Assembly (NCBI GenBank): GCA_934728065.1 | Contig: CAKVDW010000013.1 | Coordinates: forward strand, 1 to 58,192 | DNA from: an uncultured Campylobacter sp. | GTDB taxonomy: Bacteria > Campylobacterota > Campylobacteria > Campylobacterales > Campylobacteraceae | Length of the DNA: 58,192 bases | Direction of reading: 5' to 3' | Shown: one piece after another, positions 46,226 to 55,643 of the stretch | Position numbering within the stretch: the first letter of the stretch is position 1 | Layout of the letters: every line of letters begins with the position of its first letter | The notes under the pieces: model-generated | What the model was told of the DNA's origin: nothing | Databases searched by the model: none | What the model saw: the letters and a program-made list of their open reading frames with translations, nothing else | Translations under genes and position numbers: made by a program

Positions 46226-46403
46226 AAAATCAATGATAGCAAAGGCAGCGCGCAAGGCTAAATTCAGCGCACGAGCTTATACAAGGTGTCAAATTTGCGG
46301 TAGGGCGCATTCAGTGTATAGAGACTTTGGCATTTGCCGTGTGTGTTTGCGTAAAATGGCAAACGAGGGCTTAATCCCCGGACTTAAAAAAGCAAGCTGG
46401 TGA
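46218..46403 (+). CDS. rpsN: 30S ribosomal protein S14, zinc-binding type
   Basis: A short 61-aa S14 with two Cys pairs (CQIC and CRVC) forming a zinc ribbon, the C+ form. It starts [20 protein letters not shown]. The ATG lies within the last codons of rplE, so earlier in-frame starts are rejected as rplE sequence. Confidence 0.97.
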   Translation: MAKKSMIAKAARKAKFSARAYTRCQICGRAHSVYRDFGICRVCLRKMANEGLIPGLKKASW

Positions 46404-46413
46404 AGGATAAAAG

Positions 46414-46809
46414 ATGATGAACGACATAATTTCAGACTCACTTTCTCGCATACGAAACGCGGGTATGAGACGACTTGAAAGCACAAAACTCTTGCATTCA
46501 AAAGTGGTAGAAGCACTTGTGGCTATCTTTGAAAGCAAGGGTTATATAGAAAGCTTCAATGTCATCGAAGAGGACAAAAAGAAATTCATTAGCGTTGTCT
46601 TGCGTTATGATGAGCAAGGCAAATGCGTGATAAACGAGCTAAAAAGGATTTCTAAGCCCGGACGCCGTGTGTATAAGGGCAAAGATGAGATTAAACGCTT
46701 TAAAAACGGCTATGGCACGATAGTTGTCAGCACAAGCAAAGGTGTTTTGCCAAACGATGAAGCCTACAAGGTGGGAGTCGGTGGCGAAATTTTATGCACG
46801 ATTTGGTAA
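46414..46809 (+). CDS. rpsH: 30S ribosomal protein S8
   Basis: Primary 16S rRNA binder of 131 aa. It has [18 protein letters not shown] at the start and [19 protein letters not shown] and GGEILCTIW at the end, matching the family. In E. coli S8 represses the spc operon; not tested here. Confidence 0.97.
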   Translation: MMNDIISDSLSRIRNAGMRRLESTKLLHSKVVEALVAIFESKGYIESFNVIEEDKKKFISVVLRYDEQGKCVINELKRISKPGRRVYKGKDEIKRFKNGYGTIVVSTSKGVLPNDEAYKVGVGGEILCTIW

Positions 46810-46867
46810 AATCGGCTTTTTATGGCATTTGGTAGTGATACCATAGACAAATAAAAAGGATAAAAAA

Positions 46868-47404
46868 ATGTCTCGTATAGGCAAACAACCAGTGGCTATT
46901 CCAAGCGGAGTAGAGGTAAAAATAGAGGGCAATTTGCTCAAATTCAAAAAGGGCAATCTTGCCAAAGAGCTTGACACCAAAGCAAATGTGGGTGTTGAGA
47001 TAAAGGACAATGCTATCGTATTTTCGCCAAAGGGCGATGACAGGCAAAGTAGGGCGTATTGGGGAACTTACCGCGCACTTGCTAACAATGTAGTAGTAGG
47101 GCTTACGCAAGGTTTTAGCAAAACGCTTGAAATCAACGGCGTGGGCTACAAAGCCGCCCTTAAAGGCAAGGTGCTAGAACTTTCACTTGGCTTTTCGCAC
47201 CCTATAAACTACGCCATACCTGAGGGCATAGAAATTGCGGTGGATAAAAACACTGTCATCATCAAGGGTAGCGACAAGCAAGTTGTAGGACAAGTAGCGG
47301 CGCAGATTAGAGAATTCCGTCCGCCAGAGCCATACAAAGGCAAGGGCGTGAAATACATAGACGAGCGCATTATCCGCAAAGCGGGCAAGACTTCTAAAAA
47401 ATAA
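46868..47404 (+). CDS. rplF: 50S ribosomal protein L6
   Basis: A 178-aa two-domain protein near the factor-binding site. It has [19 protein letters not shown] and the C-terminal [20 protein letters not shown] signature. A 58-base gap before it is the largest in the r-protein block and holds no obvious promoter. Confidence 0.98.
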   Translation: MSRIGKQPVAIPSGVEVKIEGNLLKFKKGNLAKELDTKANVGVEIKDNAIVFSPKGDDRQSRAYWGTYRALANNVVVGLTQGFSKTLEINGVGYKAALKGKVLELSLGFSHPINYAIPEGIEIAVDKNTVIIKGSDKQVVGQVAAQIREFRPPEPYKGKGVKYIDERIIRKAGKTSKK

Positions 47405-47414
47405 GGTGTGAAAG

Positions 47415-47771
47415 ATGACAGCAAAGGTATTAAAAAGAAAACTCGCTTTACGCGTAAAGAGAAAAAAACGCATTCGCGCAAACATTTCAGGCACAGCGGT
47501 TTTGCCGAGAATTTCTGTGTTTAAGTCAAATCGCACTTTGTATGTGCAAGCTATTGATGATAGCAAGGCGCATACTTTGGCGAGCATTGATGGCAAAAAA
47601 GTTGGCGTTAAGGCAAACAAAGAGGGTGCAAAGGCAATCGGTGCTGAATTTGCTAAGCTTTTAAAGGCAAAAAAGCTTGAAAATGCAGTGTTTGACAGAA
47701 ATGGGTATTTATATCACGGCGTAGTGGCTGAGCTAGCCAACTCTTTACGCCAAAACGGCATAAAGCTATAA
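47415..47771 (+). CDS. rplR: 50S ribosomal protein L18
   Basis: A 118-aa protein that places 5S rRNA. It contains [20 protein letters not shown] and [20 protein letters not shown], typical of L18. Confidence 0.96.
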   Translation: MTAKVLKRKLALRVKRKKRIRANISGTAVLPRISVFKSNRTLYVQAIDDSKAHTLASIDGKKVGVKANKEGAKAIGAEFAKLLKAKKLENAVFDRNGYLYHGVVAELANSLRQNGIKL

Positions 47772-47781
47772 GGGAGCAAGA

Positions 47782-48231
47782 ATGCAAAGCTATAATAGAG
47801 AAGAATTTGAAGAAATCATTGTCGATATAGGCAGAGTAACTAAGGTCGTCAAAGGCGGACGCCGCTTTCGTTTCACCGCACTTGTGGTTGTGGGCAACAA
47901 AAAAGGGCTTGTAGGCATAGGCTATGGCAAGGCAAAAGAAGTGCCAGATGCCATTCGCAAGGGCGTTGATGATGCTTTCAAAAATATCATCGAGGTGAAA
48001 ACCAAAGGCTCTACCATCGCTCACGATGTTGAAGTGAAATTTAATTCTAGCCGAATTTTACTCAAACCAGCCAGCGAGGGAACGGGCGTTATCGCGGGCG
48101 GTTCAACTCGTCCTATAATGGAGCTTGCGGGCATTAAGGACATTTTGACAAAGTCCTTAGGCTCAAACAACTCCGCAAATGTCGTGCGCGCGACTATCAA
48201 GGCACTTACTATGTTAAAGGATAGACGATGA
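47782..48231 (+). CDS. rpsE: 30S ribosomal protein S5
   Basis: A 149-aa protein important for decoding fidelity. It has [20 protein letters not shown], the [15 protein letters not shown] loop and [18 protein letters not shown]. Four-base overlap with rplO. Confidence 0.97.
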   Translation: MQSYNREEFEEIIVDIGRVTKVVKGGRRFRFTALVVVGNKKGLVGIGYGKAKEVPDAIRKGVDDAFKNIIEVKTKGSTIAHDVEVKFNSSRILLKPASEGTGVIAGGSTRPIMELAGIKDILTKSLGSNNSANVVRATIKALTMLKDRR

Positions 48232-48839
48232 ATTTACAAAAAGCAGCAAATTCCACACACAAAACCAAAAGAATAGGGCGCGGACAAGGTAGCGGTATGG
48301 GAAAAACGGCTACCAAAGGCGGCAAGGGACAAACCGCACGCAAGGGCTACAACGAAAAACGCGGCTTTGAGGGCGGACAACAGCCACTACAAAGGCGTTT
48401 GCCAAAGGTCGGCTTTACTTCAAAATTTGAAAAAGCCTACGCCATAAATGTCGAAAAGGTAAAAGGCATTTTAGAGCTTGCTGAAATCAGCTTTGAAAGC
48501 ATTAAAAGCGTGCATAAATTTCCAAAGTCTGTTAAAAAAATCAAACTCATCGGTACGGGCGCAAAAGAGCTTGCGAGCAAGATTAAAGACAAAAACATAA
48601 GCACCAGCACCAAATCAAACACTAAAAAACCAAAAACAACTGAAAAAACAGTTGTAAGAGAGGCAAAGGCTCAAACAAGCGAAAAATTAAGCACAGTCAA
48701 AAAGACTGAAACAACCGCAAAAAAAGCTCCAAGTGCTAGCAAAAATACGACCCCAAAAACCAGCACAAAGCCAGCGAGTAAGAGTGGAAGTTCGGTTAAA
48801 AAAACTCCAGCAAAAAAGAAAGAAAGTGAAGCTAAATGA
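48228..48839 (+). CDS. rplO: 50S ribosomal protein L15 with long basic C-terminal extension
   Basis: The conserved L15 core includes [40 protein letters not shown] and an [11 protein letters not shown] ending near residue 125. About 75 further residues are Lys/Thr/Ser/Pro/Ala-rich, ending [10 protein letters not shown]. It is 203 aa against the usual 130-150. This is the second r-protein in the operon with such a tail. The end overlaps the secY start. Confidence 0.95.
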   Translation: MNLQKAANSTHKTKRIGRGQGSGMGKTATKGGKGQTARKGYNEKRGFEGGQQPLQRRLPKVGFTSKFEKAYAINVEKVKGILELAEISFESIKSVHKFPKSVKKIKLIGTGAKELASKIKDKNISTSTKSNTKKPKTTEKTVVREAKAQTSEKLSTVKKTETTAKKAPSASKNTTPKTSTKPASKSGSSVKKTPAKKKESEAK

Positions 48840-50101
48840 GTAAATCTTTAGTCAATAAAATTCTCATCACTTTGGCGTTTTTGTTTGCTTACCGCATACT
48901 TGCCTTTGTGCCTGTGCCGGGCGTAAATTCAGCTGTGATTGCAGACTTTTTTAACCAAAATGCAGGCAATGCACTTGGACTTTTTAATATGTTTAGCGGT
49001 GGGGCGGCTGAGCGCTTTTCTATCATCAGCCTTGGCGTTATGCCTTATATCACCGCGAGTATTATTATGGAGCTTTTAGCAGCCACTTTTGCTAACATAG
49101 GCAAGATGAAAAAAGAACGAGATGGGATGCAAAAATATATGCAAATCATTCGTTATGCAACCATATTGATTACCTTAGTGCAAAGTATAGGCGTAAGTAT
49201 AGGACTTCAAGGCTTAAATTCAAGCAGCGGACAAGGCGCTATTATGATAGAGGATATGAATCTTTTCATTATGCTTTCTGCCATTTCAATGCTTGCAGGC
49301 ACTATGCTTTTAATGTGGATAGGCGAGCAAATCACACAGCGCGGTGTTGGCAACGGCATTTCGCTCATTATTTTTGCAGGTATAGTTAGCGGAATTCCAT
49401 CAGCTATTAGTGGCACTGTTGAGCTTATTAACACAGGAGAAATGAATTTCCTTACAGCCTTTGCTATACTTGTGGTTATACTTCTTACCATAGGCGTTAT
49501 TATCTTTGTTGAGCTTGGCGAAAGGCGTGTGCCTATTTCTTACTCACGCAAGGTTGTGATGCAAAACCAAAACAAACGCATAATGAATTATATTCCTATA
49601 AAAGTAAATCTTAGTGGGGTTATCCCGCCTATCTTTGCGAGTGCGATTTTGATGTTTCCAGCTACTATTTTGCAGGCAAGCACAAATGAGTATGTAAGAA
49701 TGATAAATGATTATTTGAATCCAGATGGTTATCTTTTTCACATACTGACCTTTTTGTTTGTGATTTTCTTTGCTTATTTTTATGCTTCTATCGTCTTTAA
49801 TTCTAAAGACATAGCCGAAAATCTCAAAAAACAAGGTGGCTTTATACCCGGCATTCGACCAGGAGAAGGCACAAGTAGCTATCTTAGCGAGGTAGCTTCT
49901 CGCCTTACGCTTTCTGGTTCTATTTATTTGGGGCTTGTAACTACTCTGCCTTGGGTTTTGGTAAAGCTAATGGGTGTGCCGTTTTACTTTGGCGGCACTT
50001 CTGTGCTGATTGTCGTGCAAGTAGCGCTTGATACTATGCGCAAAATCGAAGCGCAAATTTATATGAACAAATACCAAACCCTAAGTGCTGTTGGCTTATA
50101 A
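48836..50101 (+). CDS. secY: Protein translocase subunit SecY
   Basis: Channel subunit of the Sec translocon. The 421-aa protein has ten membrane helices, the early [30 protein letters not shown], the loop [14 protein letters not shown], and [20 protein letters not shown]. It is the last gene of the operon and is followed by a terminator. Confidence 0.97.
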   Translation: MSKSLVNKILITLAFLFAYRILAFVPVPGVNSAVIADFFNQNAGNALGLFNMFSGGAAERFSIISLGVMPYITASIIMELLAATFANIGKMKKERDGMQKYMQIIRYATILITLVQSIGVSIGLQGLNSSSGQGAIMIEDMNLFIMLSAISMLAGTMLLMWIGEQITQRGVGNGISLIIFAGIVSGIPSAISGTVELINTGEMNFLTAFAILVVILLTIGVIIFVELGERRVPISYSRKVVMQNQNKRIMNYIPIKVNLSGVIPPIFASAILMFPATILQASTNEYVRMINDYLNPDGYLFHILTFLFVIFFAYFYASIVFNSKDIAENLKKQGGFIPGIRPGEGTSSYLSEVASRLTLSGSIYLGLVTTLPWVLVKLMGVPFYFGGTSVLIVVQVALDTMRKIEAQIYMNKYQTLSAVGL

Positions 50102-50140
50102 TAGGCTTGAGTTTAATACCCTCAAGCCTAGTTTAATTCT
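50102..50140 (+). terminator. Terminator of the ribosomal protein operon
   Basis: TAGGCTTGAG / CTCAAGCCTA, a perfect 10-bp stem with a nine-base loop, followed by GTTTAATTCTT. Confidence 0.75.
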
Positions 50141-50246
50141 TACAAAATCATTTGTTTTGTATGAGAGTTTATTTGACAGTGCAACACTTTAAATTCAGCA
50201 AAAGCAAGAAAGCTTATTTAAAGCTATCTTAACAAGATAAAAGCAT

Positions 50247-51572
50247 TTAAGACTGTGTGGATTTGTCATCATTTCCACTAAGCATTTTCTCCATAATCTT
50301 AAAGAATTTCGCACTCTCTACTTCCATTTGCTTAAATGAATGAACGATTTCTTCAATGCTCTTATTATCTTTAATGTTTTGTAAGCCCTCAACAGCCAAC
50401 TTATGAATGTTGTTATGAGTGGATTTTACTTCATTGTAAATGGGCGATTTGGCGTATTTTATCTTGCCACTATCCTCAAACCACTTGGTAAAATTACACG
50501 CATTAAGCTCTATAACTTCGCCACCGTCTTTTTTGGTCGCATTTTTATAGGTGTCATCTTTAAAGATAATATGATCCACCATAAAGAGATTTCCCGTGAT
50601 TCGCATAGCGATTTTGGATAAATTTGCATCAATGCTTTGTGTGGTATTTGTAAGTTCATTAAGCATTTGAGCGAAGTTGCCTATGCTATTATTTACTGTT
50701 TCCATTTTATTTGACATATCTTGAGAATTTATGCTGATACTTCCACTATTTTCTTGTAAGATAGAAATATTAGTGCGAATTTCATCAGTTGCTTTTTGTG
50801 TTTTTTCAGCAAGCATCCTCACCTCATCAGCCACCACAGCAAAGCCTCTACCATATTCGCCCGCACGAGCTGCTTCAATGGCAGCATTAAGAGCGAGTAA
50901 GTTTGTTTGAGCTGATATGTCATTAATCAAATTAACAATAGAGCTAATGTCATTGCTTTGTCTGGCAAGATTATCACAAGCTTGCTGGTTAGACTCTATA
51001 AGCTCATTTAGCTCTTCAAAGCTATGCAAGACATCTTGGGTTTGACCTGAGTAAGAAGCTGCCTCTTTGCTAGTGCTTGCAATTTGCGTAACAATTTGAC
51101 CAAGCGCTTGTGTGGAGTCCGTAAAGCTATTTTGCAAATATATAAGCTGGGATTTATTATCATCAATTTCTCCAAGAGTAGCCGATAAATACTCTTTTTG
51201 TTGCAAAGATTTATTTTCATAAATGGCATCAATGGACTTGTTAATTTGCGCGCAAACATGAGAAATGTTAGAGTAAAAGCCCTCTGTTAAAATTTTGCGT
51301 TTAATCTCACTGCCTGTGGCGTAGTAAAATGCTGTATTTACTTCAATGGAAAAGGTTTCAATTTGGTCTATGAGTTTATTTATACCTCTTGCGATATTGT
51401 CAATGTTATGCGTGCCTAGATGAGTAGCCCTTGCATTAAAATCACCTGTATTGAGCGTGTTTATATATTTTAACACATCTGAGATTTTAGAATTTAAAGT
51501 ATTTATCTTTGTATAAAAGACAAATGCTAACACCGAACTTAACACAAATAACACAAAAAATACAACACTCAT
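50247..51572 (-). CDS. Methyl-accepting chemotaxis transducer with CZB domain
   Basis: A 441-aa signal transducer with one N-terminal membrane helix (about 2-20) and no large periplasmic sensor. A HAMP-like segment (25-75) and the MCP signalling hairpin follow, with tip [20 protein letters not shown]. The C-terminal region has [19 protein letters not shown] and [12 protein letters not shown], which match the zinc-binding CZB pattern (His, Cys, His). The PAS gene just upstream suggests a CetA/CetB-like energy or redox taxis pair. ATG 51572 with AAGGAG is preferred to a GTG three bases earlier. Confidence 0.85.
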   Translation of the reverse strand: MSVVFFVLFVLSSVLAFVFYTKINTLNSKISDVLKYINTLNTGDFNARATHLGTHNIDNIARGINKLIDQIETFSIEVNTAFYYATGSEIKRKILTEGFYSNISHVCAQINKSIDAIYENKSLQQKEYLSATLGEIDDNKSQLIYLQNSFTDSTQALGQIVTQIASTSKEAASYSGQTQDVLHSFEELNELIESNQQACDNLARQSNDISSIVNLINDISAQTNLLALNAAIEAARAGEYGRGFAVVADEVRMLAEKTQKATDEIRTNISILQENSGSISINSQDMSNKMETVNNSIGNFAQMLNELTNTTQSIDANLSKIAMRITGNLFMVDHIIFKDDTYKNATKKDGGEVIELNACNFTKWFEDSGKIKYAKSPIYNEVKSTHNNIHKLAVEGLQNIKDNKSIEEIVHSFKQMEVESAKFFKIMEKMLSGNDDKSTQS

Positions 51573-51605
51573 CACCTGCTCCTTAAACTCAGTTAGATTA
51601 AATTT

Positions 51606-52136
51606 TTATTTTACCGCACATACCTCGCTAAAGCACATACCAGCTACCTGAAGTCCTAGCATTGCTTCTGCAAAAGTTGTTTTATATGCGCCAAAATATT
51701 CTTGTATATACGCTATGCCTTCATTTATATCTTTAGCTTCTATTTGTTTTAATTTAGGGTAGAGTTCTTTTACAAAGTTTAGTCCGTTTTCACTCGGACA
51801 TCTTCGCACAGAATTATACGCTACAATTTGTCCATTTGCCGAAGAAGATGGGCAAACATTAGCAAATACCCAATAATATGAGCCATCTTTTGCCATATTT
51901 TTCACATAGGCATTGACTTCTTTGCCTTGAGCTAGTGTATCCCAAAGGTATTTAAAGATGGTGCGCGGCATATCAGGGTGTCGCACGATAGAGTGAGGCT
52001 TGCCGAGCAATTCCCTTTCTGCATAGCCACTAATAGCGACAAATTCATCATTACAATACAAAATTTTGCCCTTAGTGTCCGTCTTGCTTACCAAAAAGTT
52101 GCTTACTTTTCGCTCTATTTGATTTGGTATCGGCAT
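51606..52136 (-). CDS. PAS-domain signalling protein (Aer/CetB-like)
   Basis: A 176-aa cytoplasmic protein with one PAS domain (about 15-120). It shows ILYCNDEFVAISGYAERELL, GKPHSIVRHPDMPRTIFKYL and KDGSYYWVFANVCP, as in Aer and Campylobacter CetB, which bind FAD. No output domain is present, so it must act through a partner, most likely the transducer gene 34 bases downstream. AAGGAG precedes the ATG. Confidence 0.87.
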   Translation of the reverse strand: MPIPNQIERKVSNFLVSKTDTKGKILYCNDEFVAISGYAERELLGKPHSIVRHPDMPRTIFKYLWDTLAQGKEVNAYVKNMAKDGSYYWVFANVCPSSSANGQIVAYNSVRRCPSENGLNFVKELYPKLKQIEAKDINEGIAYIQEYFGAYKTTFAEAMLGLQVAGMCFSEVCAVK

Positions 52137-52185
52137 ATTCGCTCCTTACAAGAAGATTAAGGATTTTGTCCTTGAAATTTTATAT

Positions 52186-52191
52186 ATTATA
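52186..52191 (-). promoter_or_regulatory. -10 element for the PAS/transducer operon
   Basis: Minus-strand TATAAT in GTATTATAATATA, 50 bases before the PAS gene. Confidence 0.5.
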
Positions 52192-52272
52192 ATACGATTT
52201 TTATTTATTTTTGCTTAAAGAAATATTTTTTAAGAAAATGAAAAATTTAATAAATCTTAAGTTTAAATCTTT

Positions 52273-52278
52273 TATAAT
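52273..52278 (+). promoter_or_regulatory. -10 element for the double-glycine exported protein
   Basis: TATAAT in CTTTTATAATGCC, 38 bases before the start codon; divergent from the PAS gene promoter. Confidence 0.6.
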
Positions 52279-52315
52279 GCCTAAACACAAGTTTTATTTT
52301 TGAAAAGGATACAAA

Positions 52316-52825
52316 ATGAAAAAGCTATTTTTCTTACTCTTTGGTTTGTTTTTGAGTTTAAATTTAAGCTATGCTAGTGATTTAATCTCTAAAGCTTCTA
52401 ATGGAGTTTTAAATGAAAACTCATTAGGTGTTAAAAAGCTTAGCGATGAGGAGATGAGACAGGTTAAGGGTGGGTATTTTAGACTACCTTATCTTGATAC
52501 ATCCACAAGAGATTATTGGCTCATTACTGATGATTTTTACGCCAAATGGAATAATGATTATATAATGCCAACTGATGGAGTGCTTAAAGTTGCAAAAGAA
52601 ATGGGTTTTAGTGGGCAGTATGTGATTATCGTTGGTTATAAGGATACAAATAGATTTGCAATGTATAGATTTGCATTTAGAGCTTATGATACAAACAATA
52701 GAGACTATGTGAGCAACCCTTTCAGAGAAGATAGAATGAATAGACCAGAAATAAATAAATACATACAAAGCAAATTAGATGCTTTTGAAAAATACGCAAG
52801 AAGCGATTATGCTTATAGATTCTAA
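52316..52825 (+). CDS. Sec-exported protein with double-glycine leader-like motif
   Basis: A 169-aa protein. Residues 1-20 are a classic Sec signal peptide (KK, hydrophobic core, SYA cleavage site). Residues 21-53 then read like a bacteriocin-type leader: KKLSDEEMRQVKGG ends in Gly52-Gly53. The remainder (54-169) is rich in Tyr, Asp, Arg and Phe, has no Cys, and contains a short VIIVGY strand. Double-glycine leaders are normally cut by ABC transporters with a C39 peptidase domain; none is visible nearby. The family is not recognised. It is AT-rich and could be acquired. Good AAAAGGAT start. Confidence 0.8.
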   Translation: MKKLFFLLFGLFLSLNLSYASDLISKASNGVLNENSLGVKKLSDEEMRQVKGGYFRLPYLDTSTRDYWLITDDFYAKWNNDYIMPTDGVLKVAKEMGFSGQYVIIVGYKDTNRFAMYRFAFRAYDTNNRDYVSNPFREDRMNRPEINKYIQSKLDAFEKYARSDYAYRF

Positions 52826-52829
52826 TTTG

Positions 52830-52835
52830 GTATAA
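52830..52835 (+). promoter_or_regulatory. -10 element for the 323-aa gene
   Basis: TATAAT in TTGGTATAATTTTTGC, right after the previous stop and 44 bases before the next start. Confidence 0.6.
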
Positions 52836-52840
52836 TTTTT

Positions 52841-52871
52841 GCTTACTCTTTGCAAAAAAACAAAGGGTAAG
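52841..52871 (+). promoter_or_regulatory. Leader hairpin covering the ribosome-binding site
   Basis: CTTACTCTTTG (52841-52851) pairs with CAAAGGGTAAG (52861-52871), 11 bp including one G-U pair, with an A-rich loop. The right arm contains the AAAGGG ribosome-binding site, and the ATG follows two bases later. Confidence 0.6.
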
Positions 52872-52873
52872 CG

Positions 52874-53845
52874 ATGATGTATAATGTAAGACTTAATGGT
52901 TTTAACGCAAACACAGCCTTTAGTATAGAGAATAATTGTTTTGTTTCAGTAGATAATTCTGATTATTTAGACTATCAGTTTGCTAAAATACTTGAAAAGC
53001 AAAATACAAATGAAATAAGCAGAGAAAGCTTTGATGAGGTGTTTGCAAAAAATAGTAATTTTTATGTAAGCAAACAAATAGCTAACGCCCTTGCTAATCT
53101 TAAAGACACAAATGGCAATCAGGTTGATTTTAATAATTTAAGCAGTGATGAACAAGCTTTGGTTATCTTATTCCTTACAGGACCATTTGAATCATACGCC
53201 CACTATGGCACTAGAGCGAGTATAAGTGATGTGCAAATTGATTTAAGTCAAGGCTTTTATGTGCAAGCAAACATTCACACCATAGATGGACAAGTATTTA
53301 GTTCCGCAGCCAAATACGCTCCTAAATCAGCTGAGTATGTTGAAAAATATGATACTGCATGTTCTAAAATACCCCTTGCAGATTTTGATAGATATTATAA
53401 AATTTCTTTTTCTAAAGCTGGAAATTTAAGCACAGATGAAAGAGTAAAGCTTTTAGATGAAATAGAAAATTCTAATCTTAAGGATTTAGATGATTTTGAA
53501 GGAGATATTGAGATAACATTTTATAGTTATGCTTATTTTGGTGCTTCGGAAAAAATTTACGGTGGTGGCTTTCCACTTTACACATCCACAAACATCAAAC
53601 TCGACATAAACAAAGCAAGTGAAGCGTTAAAGAATTTACCTAAAGATGAAGAGCTTGAATTTGAAACTGCAACTAAAACCTTTTTAGATAATTTTTGGGA
53701 CAAATTTAAAGCTCAAATTTATGAAGCAACTCTTATATCTAAACAAAAACAAGAACTTAATCATATTTCAGGCAACAACGATAATAAAAAAGAACAAAAA
53801 CCTTTAAGCCCTTTAACTTTTTTACTTTCAAATGAAGAGCTTTAA
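52874..53845 (+). CDS. Hypothetical soluble protein next to the double-glycine protein
   Basis: A 323-aa protein without signal peptide or membrane segment. It is acidic and Asn/Asp/Ser/Tyr-rich. Visible features are an N-terminal region with repeated aromatic residues, a central SSDEQALVILFLTGPFESYA helix, DFEGDIEITFYSYAYFG strands, and a Lys/Asn-rich tail ending LTFLLSNEEL. The family is not recognised. It has its own promoter and a hairpin over its ribosome-binding site, so it is probably regulated separately from its neighbour. Confidence 0.75.
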   Translation: MMYNVRLNGFNANTAFSIENNCFVSVDNSDYLDYQFAKILEKQNTNEISRESFDEVFAKNSNFYVSKQIANALANLKDTNGNQVDFNNLSSDEQALVILFLTGPFESYAHYGTRASISDVQIDLSQGFYVQANIHTIDGQVFSSAAKYAPKSAEYVEKYDTACSKIPLADFDRYYKISFSKAGNLSTDERVKLLDEIENSNLKDLDDFEGDIEITFYSYAYFGASEKIYGGGFPLYTSTNIKLDINKASEALKNLPKDEELEFETATKTFLDNFWDKFKAQIYEATLISKQKQELNHISGNNDNKKEQKPLSPLTFLLSNEEL

Positions 53846-53882
53846 AAAATACAAAGATAAAAGAATTTGATGAGATAAAATT

Positions 53883-53906
53883 TAAGCATAAATTGTGCTT
53901 ATTTGT
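53883..53906 (+). terminator. Possible terminator after the 323-aa gene
   Basis: TAAGCA / TGCTTA stem with an eight-base loop and a TTTGT tail; weak. Confidence 0.4.
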
Positions 53907-53919
53907 CCTAAACTTTTGC

Positions 53920-53925
53920 TAAAAT
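53920..53925 (+). promoter_or_regulatory. -10 element for the FAD oxidoreductase
   Basis: TAAAAT in TTTGCTAAAATTTG, about 29 bases before the start codon. Confidence 0.4.
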
Positions 53926-53953
53926 TTGTTTGATTTTTCTTTAAGGATATTTA

Positions 53954-55267
53954 ATGAGCATTATAAAACATCTTCCTCAACTTGACGGACAAATCGCTTG
54001 GTTTGAGCTTTGCAAGGATAAGGACTTAAATTTAGGCACAAAACTTGAAAAGGATTTAGAAGTTGATTTTGCCATAGTTGGAGCTGGTATTGCTGGAGTA
54101 AGTGTAGCTTATGCTTTGGCTTCAAAGTATCCAAATTCAAAAATAGCCCTCATAGAAGCCCTTAAGATAGGACAAGGAGCAAGCAGCAGAAATGCTGGTT
54201 TTGTGCTTGATTTGCCGCATAATGTTGATGAAAGTGAGCCAAATGTAAGACAGGACACTAAAATTTATGAATTAAACTGCTCCGCTATAAAATTCTTGCA
54301 AGAACTTGTTGAAAAGCACAACATAGACTGCCAATGGCAAAAAGCAGGTAAATATATGTGCGCTTATGAGGATTCAAACATTGCTGGACTTGATGCCTTT
54401 GAAAGGCATTTAGCTCCTTGCGGTTTTGAATTTCGCCGTATCAAGGCTAAGGAACTTGAACAAAAACTTGGCACAAGTTATTATAAAGAGGCTGTTTTTA
54501 CCCCTGATAACATTTTAATGAACCCAAGCGCACTTATGCGTGGCTTAGTAAAAAATTTACCAAAAAATGTTTCAGTATTTGAAGAAAGTCCCATTATAGA
54601 ACTTAATGGCAGAATTTTAAAAACAAAAGATGCCACCGTTAAATGTCAAACTTTGATTTTAACCCTAGATAGTTTTTTAGAAGAAAGCAAACTCGTAAAA
54701 AACAAATTTGCTCCACTTTTTACCTATGCCTCTTTAACAGAACCCTTGAGCGATGATGAGGTTTCAAGGTATTTTGCAAATGTCAAACCTTATGGTTTAA
54801 CCTCAGCGCACCCAGCAGGAACAACAGTGCGTTTCACCCCCGATAAAAGAATTTTTGTGAGAAATTTGCTTGATTTTCGTTCAAATTTAAGCTGCTCTCA
54901 AAATGATTTACAAAGAGCTTTTAACAGCACAAGAGCTTCTTTTGAAGCTAGATTTCCACAGCTTAAACACAAGAAATTTGAATTTACTTGGGGCGGCACT
55001 CTTTGTATGAGCTTAAATGCTCAAGCAAGTTTTGGCAAGATTAGCGAGGGAATTTATGCCATAGGCGGAAGTAACGGAGTTGGAATGGCAAAGGGCGTTT
55101 ATATGGGGCGTTATTTGGTGGATTTAATTGCTAAAGAAGGGTCTGAAAATTTGGATTTCATTTTAGAAAACACTCAACCAAGCTATATGCCAAGCGACCC
55201 TATAAGAAGCATAGGCGCAAGGATAAGACTTTGGTGGGAGCAAAAAAACGCTGCTGGAGATATTTAA
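53954..55267 (+). CDS. FAD-dependent amine/amino-acid oxidoreductase (DAO family)
   Basis: A 437-aa flavoenzyme. The dinucleotide loop is VDFAIVGAGIAGVSVAYALA (37-56; glycines 43-48), followed by GQGASSRNAGFVLDLP, and the C-terminal FAD segment is GIYAIGGSNGVGMAKG. The layout resembles gamma-glutamylputrescine or D-amino-acid oxidases. Substrate not predictable. A RidA gene starts 11 bases after the stop; RidA clears imines released by such oxidases, which supports an amine substrate. Confidence 0.87.
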   Translation: MSIIKHLPQLDGQIAWFELCKDKDLNLGTKLEKDLEVDFAIVGAGIAGVSVAYALASKYPNSKIALIEALKIGQGASSRNAGFVLDLPHNVDESEPNVRQDTKIYELNCSAIKFLQELVEKHNIDCQWQKAGKYMCAYEDSNIAGLDAFERHLAPCGFEFRRIKAKELEQKLGTSYYKEAVFTPDNILMNPSALMRGLVKNLPKNVSVFEESPIIELNGRILKTKDATVKCQTLILTLDSFLEESKLVKNKFAPLFTYASLTEPLSDDEVSRYFANVKPYGLTSAHPAGTTVRFTPDKRIFVRNLLDFRSNLSCSQNDLQRAFNSTRASFEARFPQLKHKKFEFTWGGTLCMSLNAQASFGKISEGIYAIGGSNGVGMAKGVYMGRYLVDLIAKEGSENLDFILENTQPSYMPSDPIRSIGARIRLWWEQKNAAGDI

Positions 55268-55278
55268 AAGGAGTAAGA

Positions 55279-55632
55279 ATGATAAAAAGATACCAAGAGG
55301 ACAACCGTATGGCTCAGCTTGTAGTAAGCGGAAATTTTTTTGAAAGTGCTGGACAAGTAAGCTTAAATCATCAGCTTAACATTAAAGAGCAAACCAAAGA
55401 AATTCTAGCTAACATAGACAAGCTTTTAAGCACGGTAAATGCAAGCAAAAAGGACATTACAAGAGTGCAAATTTGGCTTAATGATATAAATGATTTTGAT
55501 GAGATGAATGCCGTGTATGATGAGTGGCTTAAAGATAGCCCAAAACCTGTTCGAGCTTGCGTTGGCTCTACATTAGCAAAGGGTTGCAAGCTAGAAATTC
55601 AAGTTTTTGGCTATTTAAGCAATCAAGGCTAA
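55279..55632 (+). CDS. ridA: RidA family enamine/imine deaminase
   Basis: A 117-aa YjgF/RidA protein. It has VVSGNFFESAGQVSLNHQ, ILANIDKLLSTVNASKKDIT, VQIWLNDINDF and the conserved PVRACVG arginine with LEIQVFGYL at the end. It hydrolyses reactive enamines/imines. AAAAGGAGTAAG precedes ATG 55279; earlier in-frame starts lie inside the oxidoreductase gene. It is probably co-transcribed with that gene. Confidence 0.92.
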   Translation: MIKRYQEDNRMAQLVVSGNFFESAGQVSLNHQLNIKEQTKEILANIDKLLSTVNASKKDITRVQIWLNDINDFDEMNAVYDEWLKDSPKPVRACVGSTLAKGCKLEIQVFGYLSNQG

Positions 55633-55643
55633 AAGCCTTGATT
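55621..55643. terminator. Bidirectional terminator between ridA and the ATP-grasp gene
   Basis: AATCAAGGCT-AAA-AGCCTTGATT is a perfect 10-bp hairpin that overlaps the ridA stop and touches the convergent gene's stop codon. Confidence 0.75.

Noticed and set aside
46810..46867. A regulatory site for ribosomal protein autoregulation before rplF
   Set aside because: The gap has a weak ATGG...CCAT pairing but nothing resembling the known S8 target.
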